This document shows positions 8,301 through 17,218 of a stretch of DNA of 30,290 nt, piece after piece (positions within the stretch are counted from its first letter, which is position 1; each line of letters opens with the position of its first letter). Origin of the DNA: Robinsoniella peoriensis (lineage in GTDB: Bacteria; Bacillota; Clostridia; Lachnospirales; Lachnospiraceae); NCBI RefSeq assembly GCF_042680125.1, contig NZ_JBHTNY010000064.1. One strand, written 5' to 3'. Below the pieces are notes generated by a model, which worked only from the letters and a program-made list of their open reading frames with translations, had not been told where the DNA came from and did no database searches. A program made the position numbers and the translations under genes.

Positions 8301-10764
8301 TATCCAGTGTGATGGGATAAACAGCGTCGCTTGCTGCTGCCCAAGCGGTGGAAATATTCTGGTCGAAGGCTGCTTCTGCCTGTTCCGGATTGGAAGAAGC
8401 ATTTGCGGACACATCAGACCAAAAGTAAAGTTCTGCCGCTCCACCGCCCATGGTAATTTCCAGGGTATTGTCTGCGCCAATCTCCACTGACTCTATCTTG
8501 CCTGTTTCTCGGTTAACCTTCTTCAGCTGCGGATGGTCCTTTGCAAAAGTCAAAGTGATATGCTGCATTGTTTCTTCTTCACTTCCATCATCCACCTGAA
8601 TCCAGTTCTTTCCATTGTTTCCTGACTGTGCAGCCTTTTTCATTCCATCAAAGAGACCATTTACTACCATAAATCCCTTTGGATAACTGCATCCGAAATA
8701 ATCAGTCAGTTCTTTGGAGGTCAGCCCCGGAAGGGGGTTAAAGTAACCCAGAACCACATCTCCCGGATTTCCTCCATTTACGGTACCCAGATTCTCAGCT
8801 TCCACACCGGATATATAATATTCCGTGTTTTTCTCTGTATTGTCTTCAAAGCTTCCCATTCCCCCAACTACATCCGTAGCCGGCCGGCTGGCTGCCGTAT
8901 TAGGATTCCCGCTGGCGTTAAGCCCGGTCTTCGTTACAAGGGTATCGCTGTTTAACCGGATCAATGCATCCCCCATATTTTTTGTCTGGCGGATAATATC
9001 AGCCCATTCATAGTAAGAACGTTTTGGTGTTCCGTCATAGTCAAATAAGAAGCATTCATCAAAAGCAAATTCTGTCCGCCATAAATCCAGCCACTTCATT
9101 CCCATTGCCAGGGAAACATTATTGATCATATATTTCTGGGATTCTGTCAGGTCACGGTCAAAAGCAGACACATATTGTCCAAACAGAATGGGCATGGTTC
9201 CATCTCCGGTGAGTCCGGCAAGTGCGGCTTCTCTCTGCCAGCTGCTGGACATAATTACGTTTCTTGTAGACCCGGTTTCATTGTCCCATCCGGTACCGTT
9301 ATAATAATAGTTGTCATGGGTCAGCAGATCCGGCTGTGCGATTTCCGTAAATACATGCATTGGCTGTGCATTATTATTCTCCCAACCTCTGCCGAGAGCC
9401 TGGTTTGAATGCAGAATGACGCCAGGATAGTTTTCTTTGCTCCAGTCAAACCACTTTTTAAATAAATTTACTTCTGTGAGGCTGTATAGTCCTTCATCCC
9501 CAAAACAGGAGCTGACAAAGTTGGCAACATACGGGCGCATCTCTTCCGGGAGGTAATCCCTTGGCTCTCCGGCTCCACTCATGGCATTGCCTCCCCATGG
9601 TGCTTTTGCAATTCCCCATTGTGCATTCGGCGTATACTTAAAAAATTCTGTATTTTCCAGCGGCGGATCGTAAAAAATTAATCCGGTCAGTTCGCTGCCC
9701 TTATATTCTTTTGCATCATAAGTTCCCCTTCCGTAATCACCGCTGGCAACCCAGGAAGTATACTGGAATCCTTTATCCATCAGAATTTCCTGTCCACGTG
9801 AAATGTTGGGGTTGGAGGGTACGACACACTCCTGATTGATCTCTTCACTGGATGGCTCAGGAATACTGGGATCACCTGGCTCATAGCCGTAGATCATCAT
9901 TTCTTTTATCTCTGGAATCAGACTCATTTCATATTGTGTATAGGAAAATCGGATGTATCTTCCTGTGTAGTTATCTCCGAACTCATAACGGTGAAACTGT
10001 CTGGATGGATCGGTAACCTGTCTTGGAGTCCGGTTTCGCAGATTTCCTTTTTCAAATACCGTTGTCCACTCCTCACTTCCGTCTTCCCGAACCTGCACGC
10101 CCACCATGTTCTTCCATATGCTGTTCTGTCCCCAGTCTTCCGGGGTATTAAGCAGTGCCGTCATTCTGCTCACCACATAATTTTGTCCTAAATCAAAATC
10201 AATGTACTGTCCAACCACCTCTTTTGCGTTGGCAGCAATTGGTTTCCAGCCCACCAACTCATTCTTGTCAATGGCCTTTGCGGCTTCAAATCCCTCCTGC
10301 TCACTTTTGGCTGAAACACTCTTCACTTCAATTAAGGATCTGCCGCGGTAGTCCGTATCCTCCTTCTGTATCAGCACATGATATGTTTTTGCACTGTCTC
10401 CATTGGTTACCTGTATTGTAATGTCCGCCTGCTGTTTCTGGTCAAATTCCACTGCCTGTCTGCCGTAATTATTAGCTTTTGAGACATTTGCAGAATCCAC
10501 TTTCTTACCGTTGATATTTACTTCCGCTTCAGGATCGGACGGAACCGCCCATACATTCAGCTTTTTAACGCTCATATATGCGGTGCCCTTGTACTCCGTC
10601 TGCTCCGGATTAAATTCCTGCTGAATCATCGGCACCTCATTTACAACCAGTTTCAACAGATCCGCACTTCCCGGTTCTGCCGCTTTTGCAAGAAGCCCCA
10701 TTTCCGGAATACCTGCCAAAAGCAGGATAAGTGCCAAAAACATACTGATTAGTCTCTTTCCCAT
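5374..10764 (-). CDS. Giant secreted multidomain glycan-active protein, uncharacterised glycosidase core
   Basis: 1796 residues with a signal peptide at 1-29. Domains by eye: cadherin-like beta-sandwich (about 35-135), F5/8 type C carbohydrate-binding domain (145-295), a catalytic-like core (about 318-780), a second F5/8 C domain (785-905), two further beta-sandwiches (915-1045 and 1055-1205), a bacterial beta-repeat (1213-1285), five FIVAR repeats (1288-1350, 1356-1418, 1428-1490, 1505-1568, 1577-1638) and a BspA-like leucine-rich tail (1690-1796). The core has a TIM-barrel rhythm: FGDEG 421-425, VILHSNQ 449-455, PDLLTHDNYYY 478-488, MPILFGQY 524-531. This resembles clan GH-A, but I cannot assign a family. 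No LPXTG motif is present; FIVAR and BspA parts may hold it at the cell surface. GGAGG precedes the start. Its probable role is first-step cleavage of a complex glycan outside the cell. Confidence 0.8.
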   Translation of the reverse strand: MGKRLISMFLALILLLAGIPEMGLLAKAAEPGSADLLKLVVNEVPMIQQEFNPEQTEYKGTAYMSVKKLNVWAVPSDPEAEVNINGKKVDSANVSKANNYGRQAVEFDQKQQADITIQVTNGDSAKTYHVLIQKEDTDYRGRSLIEVKSVSAKSEQEGFEAAKAIDKNELVGWKPIAANAKEVVGQYIDFDLGQNYVVSRMTALLNTPEDWGQNSIWKNMVGVQVREDGSEEWTTVFEKGNLRNRTPRQVTDPSRQFHRYEFGDNYTGRYIRFSYTQYEMSLIPEIKEMMIYGYEPGDPSIPEPSSEEINQECVVPSNPNISRGQEILMDKGFQYTSWVASGDYGRGTYDAKEYKGSELTGLIFYDPPLENTEFFKYTPNAQWGIAKAPWGGNAMSGAGEPRDYLPEEMRPYVANFVSSCFGDEGLYSLTEVNLFKKWFDWSKENYPGVILHSNQALGRGWENNNAQPMHVFTEIAQPDLLTHDNYYYNGTGWDNETGSTRNVIMSSSWQREAALAGLTGDGTMPILFGQYVSAFDRDLTESQKYMINNVSLAMGMKWLDLWRTEFAFDECFLFDYDGTPKRSYYEWADIIRQTKNMGDALIRLNSDTLVTKTGLNASGNPNTAASRPATDVVGGMGSFEDNTEKNTEYYISGVEAENLGTVNGGNPGDVVLGYFNPLPGLTSKELTDYFGCSYPKGFMVVNGLFDGMKKAAQSGNNGKNWIQVDDGSEEETMQHITLTFAKDHPQLKKVNRETGKIESVEIGADNTLEITMGGGAAELYFWSDVSANASSNPEQAEAAFDQNISTAWAAASDAVYPITLDKKFSGSYMINKVTINESGSNITGFDLEYRTSEGNWEKILLDDAGTGSIGVSKTVQFAPVKATGIRLVIRAADKVPAIREIRYFKYDEAADDTAEKTVTINDNDMGEGINQFSFDDNFTYRETEDGNFPTTIGNDVHFTNVTGAESTLHFYGTKLELFYRKYNSNANISVSIDGGEPVTIDTSAGGEKFASTVFADLELKEHTAVIRKTSEAQIAIDGAKVTYKGQLPDNTGRKVQTYVNDKSDQITYNPQAVSTTANEEPDKRAAGWAQFTQTDSTNTGWTSSSKEGAYYEIAFYGTDVTVYAPKKLRHIFGGNETIPWGEAEITLDGEPVDAGYDVDNENGNVNFGLPVLKVHASDENADHKLRITVKSGVSRIDYAVVGSIAEKEPAEVTTATVTAIAGENGKVEPKIQEVKLHDDALLRAIPDEGYMLDQIESTGNYSVEGNTILLPDVQKDHTVTVTFRRIADKTALQTALEVAEAYIPDGYTEGSYAVLKAAIEEAKAVLEDEKAEQDAIEEQINKLSEAIAQLESILADLTQLKSLYNAVSQMDMSIYTKDSAATLKNALDHAAAVVEKENATKVEAAEAESGLLVALAGLEKKETEPETDKSLAKALQNAYKDLDLSGYTQDSATVFTEALDRLSGVIDNENTTQEEVDNAIAGLLSAATALTVSTEDPEKPEVTVDFSLLKVLFDAYKGVDTTKYTKDSADAFLAALRAAEEVLNSKEADQAVVDQAVAALVKAEADLTEAPVVTTDTTTLKVLYQVYSALDTGKYTDFSAKVLKDAVAAASAVLNNPNAAQDQIDQAVAGLMSAAVGLELKPNEAPQPVVPALKKGQILTYKGLKYKVTNPVAGKAAVMVVGAASRSVKKVNVPSAVTLRGVKCKVTKIGPKSFKNYKRLQRITIGANVTAIGKQAFYGDSSLTRITVKSKVLNKAYSNCLKKISSKAVIRVPRSKVYDYKKLFKNKGQKSSVEIK

Positions 10765-10844
10765 ACCCTTTTCCTCCTATTTCCATTTGAAAACCCCACC
10801 CCTAAACGTTCTATAACTGGCTGCGGGGCATAAAATCAGTTCCG

Positions 10845-12320
10845 TTACTCCTTGTTTTGATATTTTTCAGATTTTGCATAAGTGCTGCTTCCCCGGGAAT
10901 ACCACCCCGGTCTGCACAACTGGCCAAAACCGGTCACTCCTTCCCTGGACGCATCCATTTTAGGATCTGCATACCGGATAAACCACCGGGTCAGCCTGTC
11001 CAGAAGCTCTTTCTCCACGGTTTCATATTCCGCCCTGCCAATGAGGTTATCCGTCTCCCGGGGATCGCAGCTTAAATGATACAGTTCATCCGGTCCGTAG
11101 GGATAACGGTGGATCAGCTTCCATTCCCTGGTGCGGATCATCCGGTTGGGACCATACTCATCATAGACCACAACCTCTCCGTCATCCTTTTGATCACCGT
11201 TAAGCAATACCTCTTTAAAGCTCTTGCCCGGAAGATTCCCGGGCAGTTCTACCGGGATCTGAACCAGATCCAGCAGCGTATGCATAAAATCATACTGGCT
11301 GTGCATGCTTTCCGCTGTAATACCCTCCGGTATTTTTCCGGGCCAGGATGCAAGAAACGGTACTTTTACTGCCGTATCATATAGATTGAACGGGAATGTT
11401 CCGTTTCCTTTGCCCCAGATTCCGTGGTGACCCATATTCATACCATTGTCAGCCATAAACATAACGATGGTATTCTGTCTGATCCCAAGTTCATCCAGTC
11501 TGTCAAGTATCTTCCCAACCCCTGCATCCATAGCGGATACTGCCGCATAATAGCCTCTTAACAGCGACTTGCGGACCTCTCCGGTACCGGAGGGAGCGCT
11601 TTTAATCTGGTTTGGATGTACCGGAAGATCCGGGACGGAACGGAAGCTGCAATCCCGATACAGCTCCACAAATTCTCCTGGATGCTGGTCTTCATCCCAG
11701 GGGTCGTGGGGAGCCGTGTAATGGATGCTCAGATAAAACGGGGGCTCTTCCCCGCTCATTGCATCCAGGTAAGAAACTGCCTTTTCCGTGATTAGATCCG
11801 TTACATACCGGTTGTCAAAGTGTAGTTCACCATCTTCAATTATATCCGGTTTATAATACTGACACCCCCCTCTGGCAATGGTATACCAGCGTGTAAATCC
11901 ATGCTGGGGGTTCCTGCTGTCACCCAGATGCCACTTCCCGGCAAGGGCGCAGCTGTAGTGGTTCGCCGCCAGTACATCCGTGTAAGTAAGCATTCCCTCC
12001 AGGTAGGGAATCGCTTTTTCTTCACTTGCATAATAAGGGTCCTCTTTTTTTCCGCCAAGGCTCTCAAGGTCCAGATTCCCCGAACGGATCCAGTCATGCA
12101 CGCCGTGCTGGGACGGAATCCTTCCGGTGAGAATGGATGCCCTTGCGGGTGAGCACACCGGGGAAGTGCAAAAGAAGTTTTCAAACCTCATTCCTTCTTT
12201 TGCAAGGCGGTCCAGATTCGGAGTACTGATTTCTTTATTTCCAGCACAGTGCATTGCCCATGCCCCCTGGTCATCCGTCAGGATAAATACAATATTTGGT
12301 TTTTCCTTCCCTTCTTTCAT
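10845..12320 (-). CDS. Cys-type sulfatase, cytoplasmic
   Basis: 491 residues of the type I sulfatase family, which removes sulfate esters from sugars. The maturation motif CSPAR (56-60) supplies Cys56 for conversion to formylglycine. Metal-site signatures are DD at 16-17 and DN at 291-292, with GKWHLG at 128-133 and HYTAPHDPW at 200-208 as further active-site elements. There is no signal peptide, so it acts inside on imported sulfated oligosaccharide. The ATG at 12320 starts one base after the TAA of the binding-protein gene, which implies coupled translation. An alternative GTG at 12356 overlaps that gene and has no ribosome site. In an anaerobe the Cys type needs the radical-SAM maturase anSME, which is not encoded here. 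The exact substrate is unknown. Confidence 0.93.
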   Translation of the reverse strand: MKEGKEKPNIVFILTDDQGAWAMHCAGNKEISTPNLDRLAKEGMRFENFFCTSPVCSPARASILTGRIPSQHGVHDWIRSGNLDLESLGGKKEDPYYASEEKAIPYLEGMLTYTDVLAANHYSCALAGKWHLGDSRNPQHGFTRWYTIARGGCQYYKPDIIEDGELHFDNRYVTDLITEKAVSYLDAMSGEEPPFYLSIHYTAPHDPWDEDQHPGEFVELYRDCSFRSVPDLPVHPNQIKSAPSGTGEVRKSLLRGYYAAVSAMDAGVGKILDRLDELGIRQNTIVMFMADNGMNMGHHGIWGKGNGTFPFNLYDTAVKVPFLASWPGKIPEGITAESMHSQYDFMHTLLDLVQIPVELPGNLPGKSFKEVLLNGDQKDDGEVVVYDEYGPNRMIRTREWKLIHRYPYGPDELYHLSCDPRETDNLIGRAEYETVEKELLDRLTRWFIRYADPKMDASREGVTGFGQLCRPGWYSRGSSTYAKSEKYQNKE

Positions 12321-12321
12321 T

Positions 12322-13923
12322 TTATTTGTGGTCCTTAATCTGGCTGCTGATCTCACTTAACAGTTCATCCACACCGTTTTCCTCCAGTTGTTTCAGGAAT
12401 TCCGGAATCTTTTCCTCGGGATCTACCATACCGGATTCCAGCGCCGGTCCATACTGTGCCACCACGTTTGTCACAGAAGCAATTACCGTTTCTACCGTAG
12501 TAGTGTCAATCATAAATCCATTGTGTTTTGCTGTAATGCTCTTGCCGTTGTATTCCTGGAACAAATCTACAATATTTTCAGGATATGAGATATCCCATTT
12601 TTGATTGAAGGGAGTTCCAAACTGCCATCCAAAAGTGTAATCATACCCGTTCTTTTCCGGTGAAAGTGTACCGCCCATAGTCCGGTCAATCTGGTTGTCA
12701 CCCACTGCTGTATAATGTTCGCCTTCAATACCATGGCGGATTAAAGTTCCCACATACTGGTCTGTATTCAGCAGGTTAATGAATTCCAGGGCTTTTTCCG
12801 GATGTTTGCTTCCGGATGAGATTGCAAGCAGTCCGCCAAGAGCGCTTCTCGTTTCAAAAATCGGCATAGTCAGGTCGATGGATGTAATTCCGTGTCCCGC
12901 CGTTGTCTCCAGCATCTGTGCCGCACCGGGGGCATTCGCTGTCACATAGGAAAACAGATTTCCGTTGTTAAAATCGTTATCTCTGTTTGCAATGTCAGAA
13001 TCATACTGTACAGGGTCCTTGGAGATGTAGCCATTCTGATACCATCCGTGAACCATCTTGCAATATTCCATATATTCCGGTGTGGCATACTGGTTGAACA
13101 CTTCCTCCTGGTCTGCGAAGAGGTTCGTTTCCGGAATTGCAGATGCACCCGGTAAAGTAGGCGTACCTGTCAGGGATTCAAAGGGAACGCCCAGCTGGAA
13201 TCCATTGTTAAGTCCTGATAACCCAATCACATTTTTTCCTTCTGCCTGAGATTTTTCTTTGACGGTTTTTAGAACTTCTGTATAGTCATTTAATGTCTTA
13301 ACCTTACTCAAATCAATACCATATTCTTTTGCCATATCACTGTTAGCATAGATCGAACCCTGCCATCCCATCTCTTTATAAGAGGGCACTCCGTATATCT
13401 TGCCGTCTACTTTTACCGCATCCCATTCCTCCTTGGGAATAAAGTCATAGGTTTCTTTCGCATACTGGGGAAGCAGCTCTGTGATATCCATAAATGCATC
13501 TCTTGTGGCAAACTGGGCATAATTCGTCGTCCAGTTTGCAGTAAAACAGATATCAAAGTATTCACCGGAATTGATATACGTAGGCATCTTCTCCTTATAA
13601 TCCGGATTGGCAATTACCTGATAATCAATTTCAACCCCAATTTTATCTCTGGTATATTCATTTAATTTCTCAATGACCTTATCGGTGTCCGGTGCTACAG
13701 GGTTGATGGACATATACCATTTTAATTTTACAATGTCATCCGAACCAGCCGTCTTTGTCTCCTTAGACTCTTCTGAGCCGTTTGACTCCGCTGCCCCTTG
13801 TTCCGTGCCTTTGGCATTTGTCTCAGAAGCCGTAGAACCTGTCTCTCCAGTGCCCGAGCACCCTCCCAATAGCGCAGCTGCCATAGAAATAGCCAATACC
13901 GCTGCAATTGTCTTTCTTTTCAT
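12322..13923 (-). CDS. Extracellular sugar-binding lipoprotein, LplA-like
   Basis: 533 residues, the longer binding-protein type that pairs with LplB/LplC permeases. The lipoprotein signal ends in LLGGC with Cys22, followed by a Ser/Thr/Glu-rich linker to about residue 62. The body has the LplA-like features KLKWYMSINP and DYQVI, and a C-terminal helical segment rich in Val, Ala and Glu. GGAGG lies 7 bases before the start at 13923. It sits 39 bases after the upstream permease and directly before the sulfatase, so it probably binds a sulfated oligosaccharide. That specificity is inferred only from the neighbours. Confidence 0.9.
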   Translation of the reverse strand: MKRKTIAAVLAISMAAALLGGCSGTGETGSTASETNAKGTEQGAAESNGSEESKETKTAGSDDIVKLKWYMSINPVAPDTDKVIEKLNEYTRDKIGVEIDYQVIANPDYKEKMPTYINSGEYFDICFTANWTTNYAQFATRDAFMDITELLPQYAKETYDFIPKEEWDAVKVDGKIYGVPSYKEMGWQGSIYANSDMAKEYGIDLSKVKTLNDYTEVLKTVKEKSQAEGKNVIGLSGLNNGFQLGVPFESLTGTPTLPGASAIPETNLFADQEEVFNQYATPEYMEYCKMVHGWYQNGYISKDPVQYDSDIANRDNDFNNGNLFSYVTANAPGAAQMLETTAGHGITSIDLTMPIFETRSALGGLLAISSGSKHPEKALEFINLLNTDQYVGTLIRHGIEGEHYTAVGDNQIDRTMGGTLSPEKNGYDYTFGWQFGTPFNQKWDISYPENIVDLFQEYNGKSITAKHNGFMIDTTTVETVIASVTNVVAQYGPALESGMVDPEEKIPEFLKQLEENGVDELLSEISSQIKDHK

Positions 13924-13962
13924 ACCTGTTCCTCCTTAAACTAATTTTTTATTTACTATCTG

Positions 13963-14901
13963 TCAGCCCTTCACTCCTCCAACCGTCAACCCTTTTACAA
14001 AGTATTTCTGGAAGAATGGATATGCCAGCAGAATAGGTATCACAACTAAAACGGTCAGCGCCATACGCCCGCTGTCAGTAGGTGCGGATTTTGCAACCTC
14101 CGCATACTCAAGTGCGTTGGATGCCGACTGCTTTACCGATTCCAGACTGTTTTGTACACTCCACAGCAATGTCTGGATCGGGTATTTTTTCTGATCCATA
14201 ATATAAAGCATTCCCAGGAACCAGTCGTTCCAGTAGGCGATCATGGTAAACAGGGAAATCGTTGCTATTCCCGGTTTTGACAACGGAAAAACCACCTTCA
14301 GAAAAGTATTGAATTCTCCGGATCCATCGATCCTTGCCGCTTCGATAATCTCCATTGGAATACTCTTATAGAACGTTCGCAGCACCACCACATAAAAAGC
14401 ATTAAAGCTCATGGGGAGTATCAGTGACCATATGGAATTCCCCAGGTGCAGAAACTGGGTATTCACAATATAACTCGGTACCATCCCCCCATTAAACAGA
14501 ATCGTAAACAGCATCATATACGTCAATATTTTATTATAACGGTAATCTGACCTGGATAATACATAGGCAAACAGACAGGTGATAAATACGCTGAACAATG
14601 TGCCAAAGACCGTTACAAATATAGTCACGCCATAAGACCGGACAATCTGGTCTCCCAGCCGGAAAAAATACCGGTATGCTTCCAGGCTCAGTTCGGATGG
14701 AAAAAAGCTGTAACCGTTCTGATAGATACTGTTTTCGCTGCTAAAAGATACAATTACCACCAGAAGCAGCGGCAGCACACAGGACAATGCCATAACCGTC
14801 AGCAGAATATTCCAGATGACATTGGACTTTCCCGATATACGGTTAAAATCCGGATTGGATTCCAAAATCTCCTCTTTCTTTTTTTTCTTTCCAGCACTCA
14901 T
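13963..14901 (-). CDS. Carbohydrate ABC transporter permease, LplC/YtcP type
   Basis: 312 residues, an inner-membrane subunit of the importer served by the LplA-like lipoprotein. A Lys/Glu-rich cytoplasmic N-terminus precedes the first helix at about 29-52. SFSSENSIYQNGYSFFP at 52-68 is a pattern typical of the YtcP/LplC group, and the EAA loop is at 187-206 (E187-A-A, D192-G193, P206). The C-terminus GLTVGGVKG is also characteristic. It lies 14 bases after the partner permease, in the same operon. Confidence 0.92.
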   Translation of the reverse strand: MSAGKKKKKEEILESNPDFNRISGKSNVIWNILLTVMALSCVLPLLLVVIVSFSSENSIYQNGYSFFPSELSLEAYRYFFRLGDQIVRSYGVTIFVTVFGTLFSVFITCLFAYVLSRSDYRYNKILTYMMLFTILFNGGMVPSYIVNTQFLHLGNSIWSLILPMSFNAFYVVVLRTFYKSIPMEIIEAARIDGSGEFNTFLKVVFPLSKPGIATISLFTMIAYWNDWFLGMLYIMDQKKYPIQTLLWSVQNSLESVKQSASNALEYAEVAKSAPTDSGRMALTVLVVIPILLAYPFFQKYFVKGLTVGGVKG

Positions 14902-14915
14902 GCCGATTCCCTCCC

Positions 14916-15875
14916 TTAAAACAATGCACTTTCTTTATCTATTTTTCTCACAACCATATTTGATACCACCACCAATACGCAGCCCACCACAGACTGATAC
15001 AGGTTTGCAGCCGAAGCCATTCCGATATTTCCGGTTTCCTTCAGCGCCCGGTATAAATAAGTATCAATAACATTTGTCACCGGGAATAATGGCCCGTTGT
15101 TTCTTGGCATCTGATAGAACAGCCCGAAATCAGCGAAAAAGATTTTTCCAATTGCCAAAATGGACAGGATAATCATCATAGACCGCATACATGGAATTGT
15201 AATATAACGGATCTGCTGCCACTTGGTAGCGCCATCCATAACAGCGGCTTCATAATAATCATTTGGTATCCCCGTAAGGCATCCAAGATACATTACCGTA
15301 GAATATCCAACAGTTTTCCAGATCTGTACAATAACAAGGATCACCGGCCAGTACTTCGGGTCGCTGTACCAGTTGACCCCTTCCTTTCCAAACATCTCCA
15401 ATAACCGGTTAAACAATCCGTTATCTACGCTTAACAATGCAAACCCTACAAAAGAAACTACTACCCAGGATAAAAAATAGGGTGCCATAAATATCGTCTG
15501 GTAGACCTTTGATCTCCTCTTATTCCATAGTTCATTCAGCACAATAGCAATTGCAACCGCAATCACCAGATCAATGACCAGAAATAAGATATTATAAAGC
15601 AGCGTATTTCTTGTAATAATAAATGCATCTGAGCTTTTAAATAAAAACTTAAAGTTATCTAATCCTATGTATTCGCTGCCAAAGATTCCTTTTCGAACAT
15701 TAAATTTCTTAAATGCAAGAAGAATCCCGCTTAAAGGCAGATATCTGAACAAAATCATAATCACAACCGCCGGAAGTGCCATCAAGGTCAAAGGCAGGTT
15801 TTTCTTAAAATAAACCATTCTCTTTCTGGCAGTACCGGAAATTCCGGTTCTGTTTCCCTTTGTGTTCATATGCAT
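14916..15875 (-). CDS. Carbohydrate ABC transporter permease, LplB/YteP type
   Basis: 319 residues and first gene of the minus-strand operon. The first helix is at about 27-43, followed by FRYLPLSGILLAFKKFN, a hallmark of the LplB/YteP group, and an EAA loop at 209-228 (E209-A-A, D214-G215, P228). The frame is open upstream to 16010, but that extension crosses the promoter region. The ATG at 15875 follows AGGAGG by 5 bases, and an in-frame ATG at 15869 is a possible alternative with 11-base spacing. It is divergent from the regulator/kinase operon that starts at 16128, which likely controls it. Confidence 0.9.
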   Translation of the reverse strand: MHMNTKGNRTGISGTARKRMVYFKKNLPLTLMALPAVVIMILFRYLPLSGILLAFKKFNVRKGIFGSEYIGLDNFKFLFKSSDAFIITRNTLLYNILFLVIDLVIAVAIAIVLNELWNKRRSKVYQTIFMAPYFLSWVVVSFVGFALLSVDNGLFNRLLEMFGKEGVNWYSDPKYWPVILVIVQIWKTVGYSTVMYLGCLTGIPNDYYEAAVMDGATKWQQIRYITIPCMRSMMIILSILAIGKIFFADFGLFYQMPRNNGPLFPVTNVIDTYLYRALKETGNIGMASAANLYQSVVGCVLVVVSNMVVRKIDKESALF

Positions 15876-15892
15876 TATCTCCTCCTTTCCAT

Positions 15893-15909
15893 TCCCTGAC
15901 CATCTCAGG
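15893..15909 (-). promoter_or_regulatory. Small hairpin upstream of the LplB ribosome site
   Basis: CCCTGA (15893-15898) and TCAGGG (15904-15909) are exact complements with a 5-base loop, seven bases before the AGGAGG of the permease gene. It could tune translation of the operon's first gene. Confidence 0.35.
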
Positions 15910-15954
15910 GTTCCTTTCAATTCTGTACATGTCCCCGGTTCTATTACCTTTTCC

Positions 15955-15984
15955 ATTATACAAGTATTAACCCTGCCAGAACAA
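15955..15984 (-). promoter_or_regulatory. Promoter of the LplB-LplC-LplA-sulfatase operon
   Basis: On the minus strand TTGTTC (15984-15979) and TATAAT (15960-15955) are separated by 18 bases, giving a perfect -10 and a weak -35 some 80 bases before the start codon. The weak -35 suits activation by the divergently encoded AraC-type response regulator. Confidence 0.6.
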
Positions 15985-16037
15985 CTTGACTTTTTTTTGA
16001 TAAGGTGCACTATTTTTCTGCATTCATCCCGTTTACT

Positions 16038-16065
16038 TGTCTCTTCCTATAAAATCCGCTATAAT
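16038..16065 (+). promoter_or_regulatory. Promoter of the regulator-kinase-fucosidase operon
   Basis: TTGTCT (16038-16043) and a perfect TATAAT (16060-16065) lie 16 bases apart, about 63 bases before the response-regulator start. The two divergent -10 boxes are about 100 bases apart, so a regulator bound between them could affect both operons. Confidence 0.6.
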
Positions 16066-16127
16066 CTAAAAATGGAGCGAAAGTGCAAACAAAAGGCCAA
16101 AATACCTGTATGAATGAAGGGAGAATT

Positions 16128-17207
16128 ATGAATATATTATTAATTGATGATGAAAAGTACGCTGTGGAAGGCCTGATATCCATGCTGGACTGGAAGCGAT
16201 TTGAAGGAACCCTGACCGGAACTGCTTCCAATGGCAAAGACGCTCTGGAACTGATAGAGCTATCTCCTCCGGATGTTATTATTTCGGATATCAAGATGCC
16301 TGTGATGGATGGACTGGAACTGGCGAAAGAGATTTTTTCGCGGAACTGGGAAATAAAACTGATTCTGTTAAGTGCCCACGGGGAGTTTACATATGCCCAG
16401 AAAGCAATCCAATACGGAGTGACGGATTACATTCTAAAGCCCATAACAAGACAGAAGCTCCAGGATCTGGAAGAATTGCTGCTGCGTATCAATCAGGAAA
16501 AAAAATTCAGCAAGGACACTTATCTGAAATCATGGAGTCCTTCTTTAAAAGATGAGATACTAACAGCGCTAAGACAATGTGATTTGAAATTTTTTGATTC
16601 TTATTTTTCTTCTAAAGAATACTTTGCTCCTATGAAAAGTCAGGAAGGCAATGCATTGGGAACCCAGCTTCTGAATTATCTGTATTCCTATTTTGAACAG
16701 CTGAATATCTCTCAGTCTGTATTAGACACATCGAAATCCAAAACGCTGAGTCAGTTTTATGATCTTCCAAGCCCTGAGGAAAAGATAAATTTTATTATCA
16801 CCCGCTACAGCGACGTAATGACTGCCAGCAGCAGACAACGTCATGCAAGTACCGACACGTTAATTGAGACGGCACGGGAATATATGAAGAAACATTTTGA
16901 TTCCCCGTCATTTAATATCTCGTATCTGGCGGATTCCATGAATGTATCAATCTCTTATCTAAGTACCATTTTCAAGCAATCTACCTGTGAAAATCTGAGT
17001 ACTTATCTGACGAATCTGCGTATGGAAAAGGCAAAGGAACTCTTAAGCGACGTACAGTATTCCATTTCTGATGTAGCTCTGAAATCCGGATACGAGGATT
17101 CCAGATATTTTGCAAAATATTTCAAAAAACAAATGAATATGAAGCCAAGCGAGTACCGCAACTTATGTATTCAAAAGTCGCTGAATCTGAAAAAAACATC
17201 TGAGTAG
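16128..17207 (+). CDS. Response regulator, YesN type with AraC DNA-binding domain
   Basis: 359 residues. The N-terminal receiver (1-120) has the acidic pair D7-D8, phospho-acceptor Asp54 in IISDIKMP and the conserved Lys104 in LKP. The C-terminal AraC/XylS double helix-turn-helix lies at about 255-350, including SISYLSTIFKQ and DVALKSGYEDSRYFAKYFKK. ATG 16128 follows AAGGGAG; in-frame upstream codons lack a ribosome site. The sensor kinase gene begins 12 bases after its stop and the fucosidase gene follows. The expected role is activation of the divergent importer/sulfatase operon and possibly its own operon when the glycan signal is sensed. Targets are inferred from position. Confidence 0.93.
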   Translation: MNILLIDDEKYAVEGLISMLDWKRFEGTLTGTASNGKDALELIELSPPDVIISDIKMPVMDGLELAKEIFSRNWEIKLILLSAHGEFTYAQKAIQYGVTDYILKPITRQKLQDLEELLLRINQEKKFSKDTYLKSWSPSLKDEILTALRQCDLKFFDSYFSSKEYFAPMKSQEGNALGTQLLNYLYSYFEQLNISQSVLDTSKSKTLSQFYDLPSPEEKINFIITRYSDVMTASSRQRHASTDTLIETAREYMKKHFDSPSFNISYLADSMNVSISYLSTIFKQSTCENLSTYLTNLRMEKAKELLSDVQYSISDVALKSGYEDSRYFAKYFKKQMNMKPSEYRNLCIQKSLNLKKTSE

Positions 17208-17218
17208 ACGGAGGAAAC

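Noticed and set aside
15876..16010. 45-residue N-terminal extension of the LplB-type permease
   Set aside because: It covers the likely -35/-10 promoter and the ribosome site; the start at 15875 has AGGAGG directly before it.
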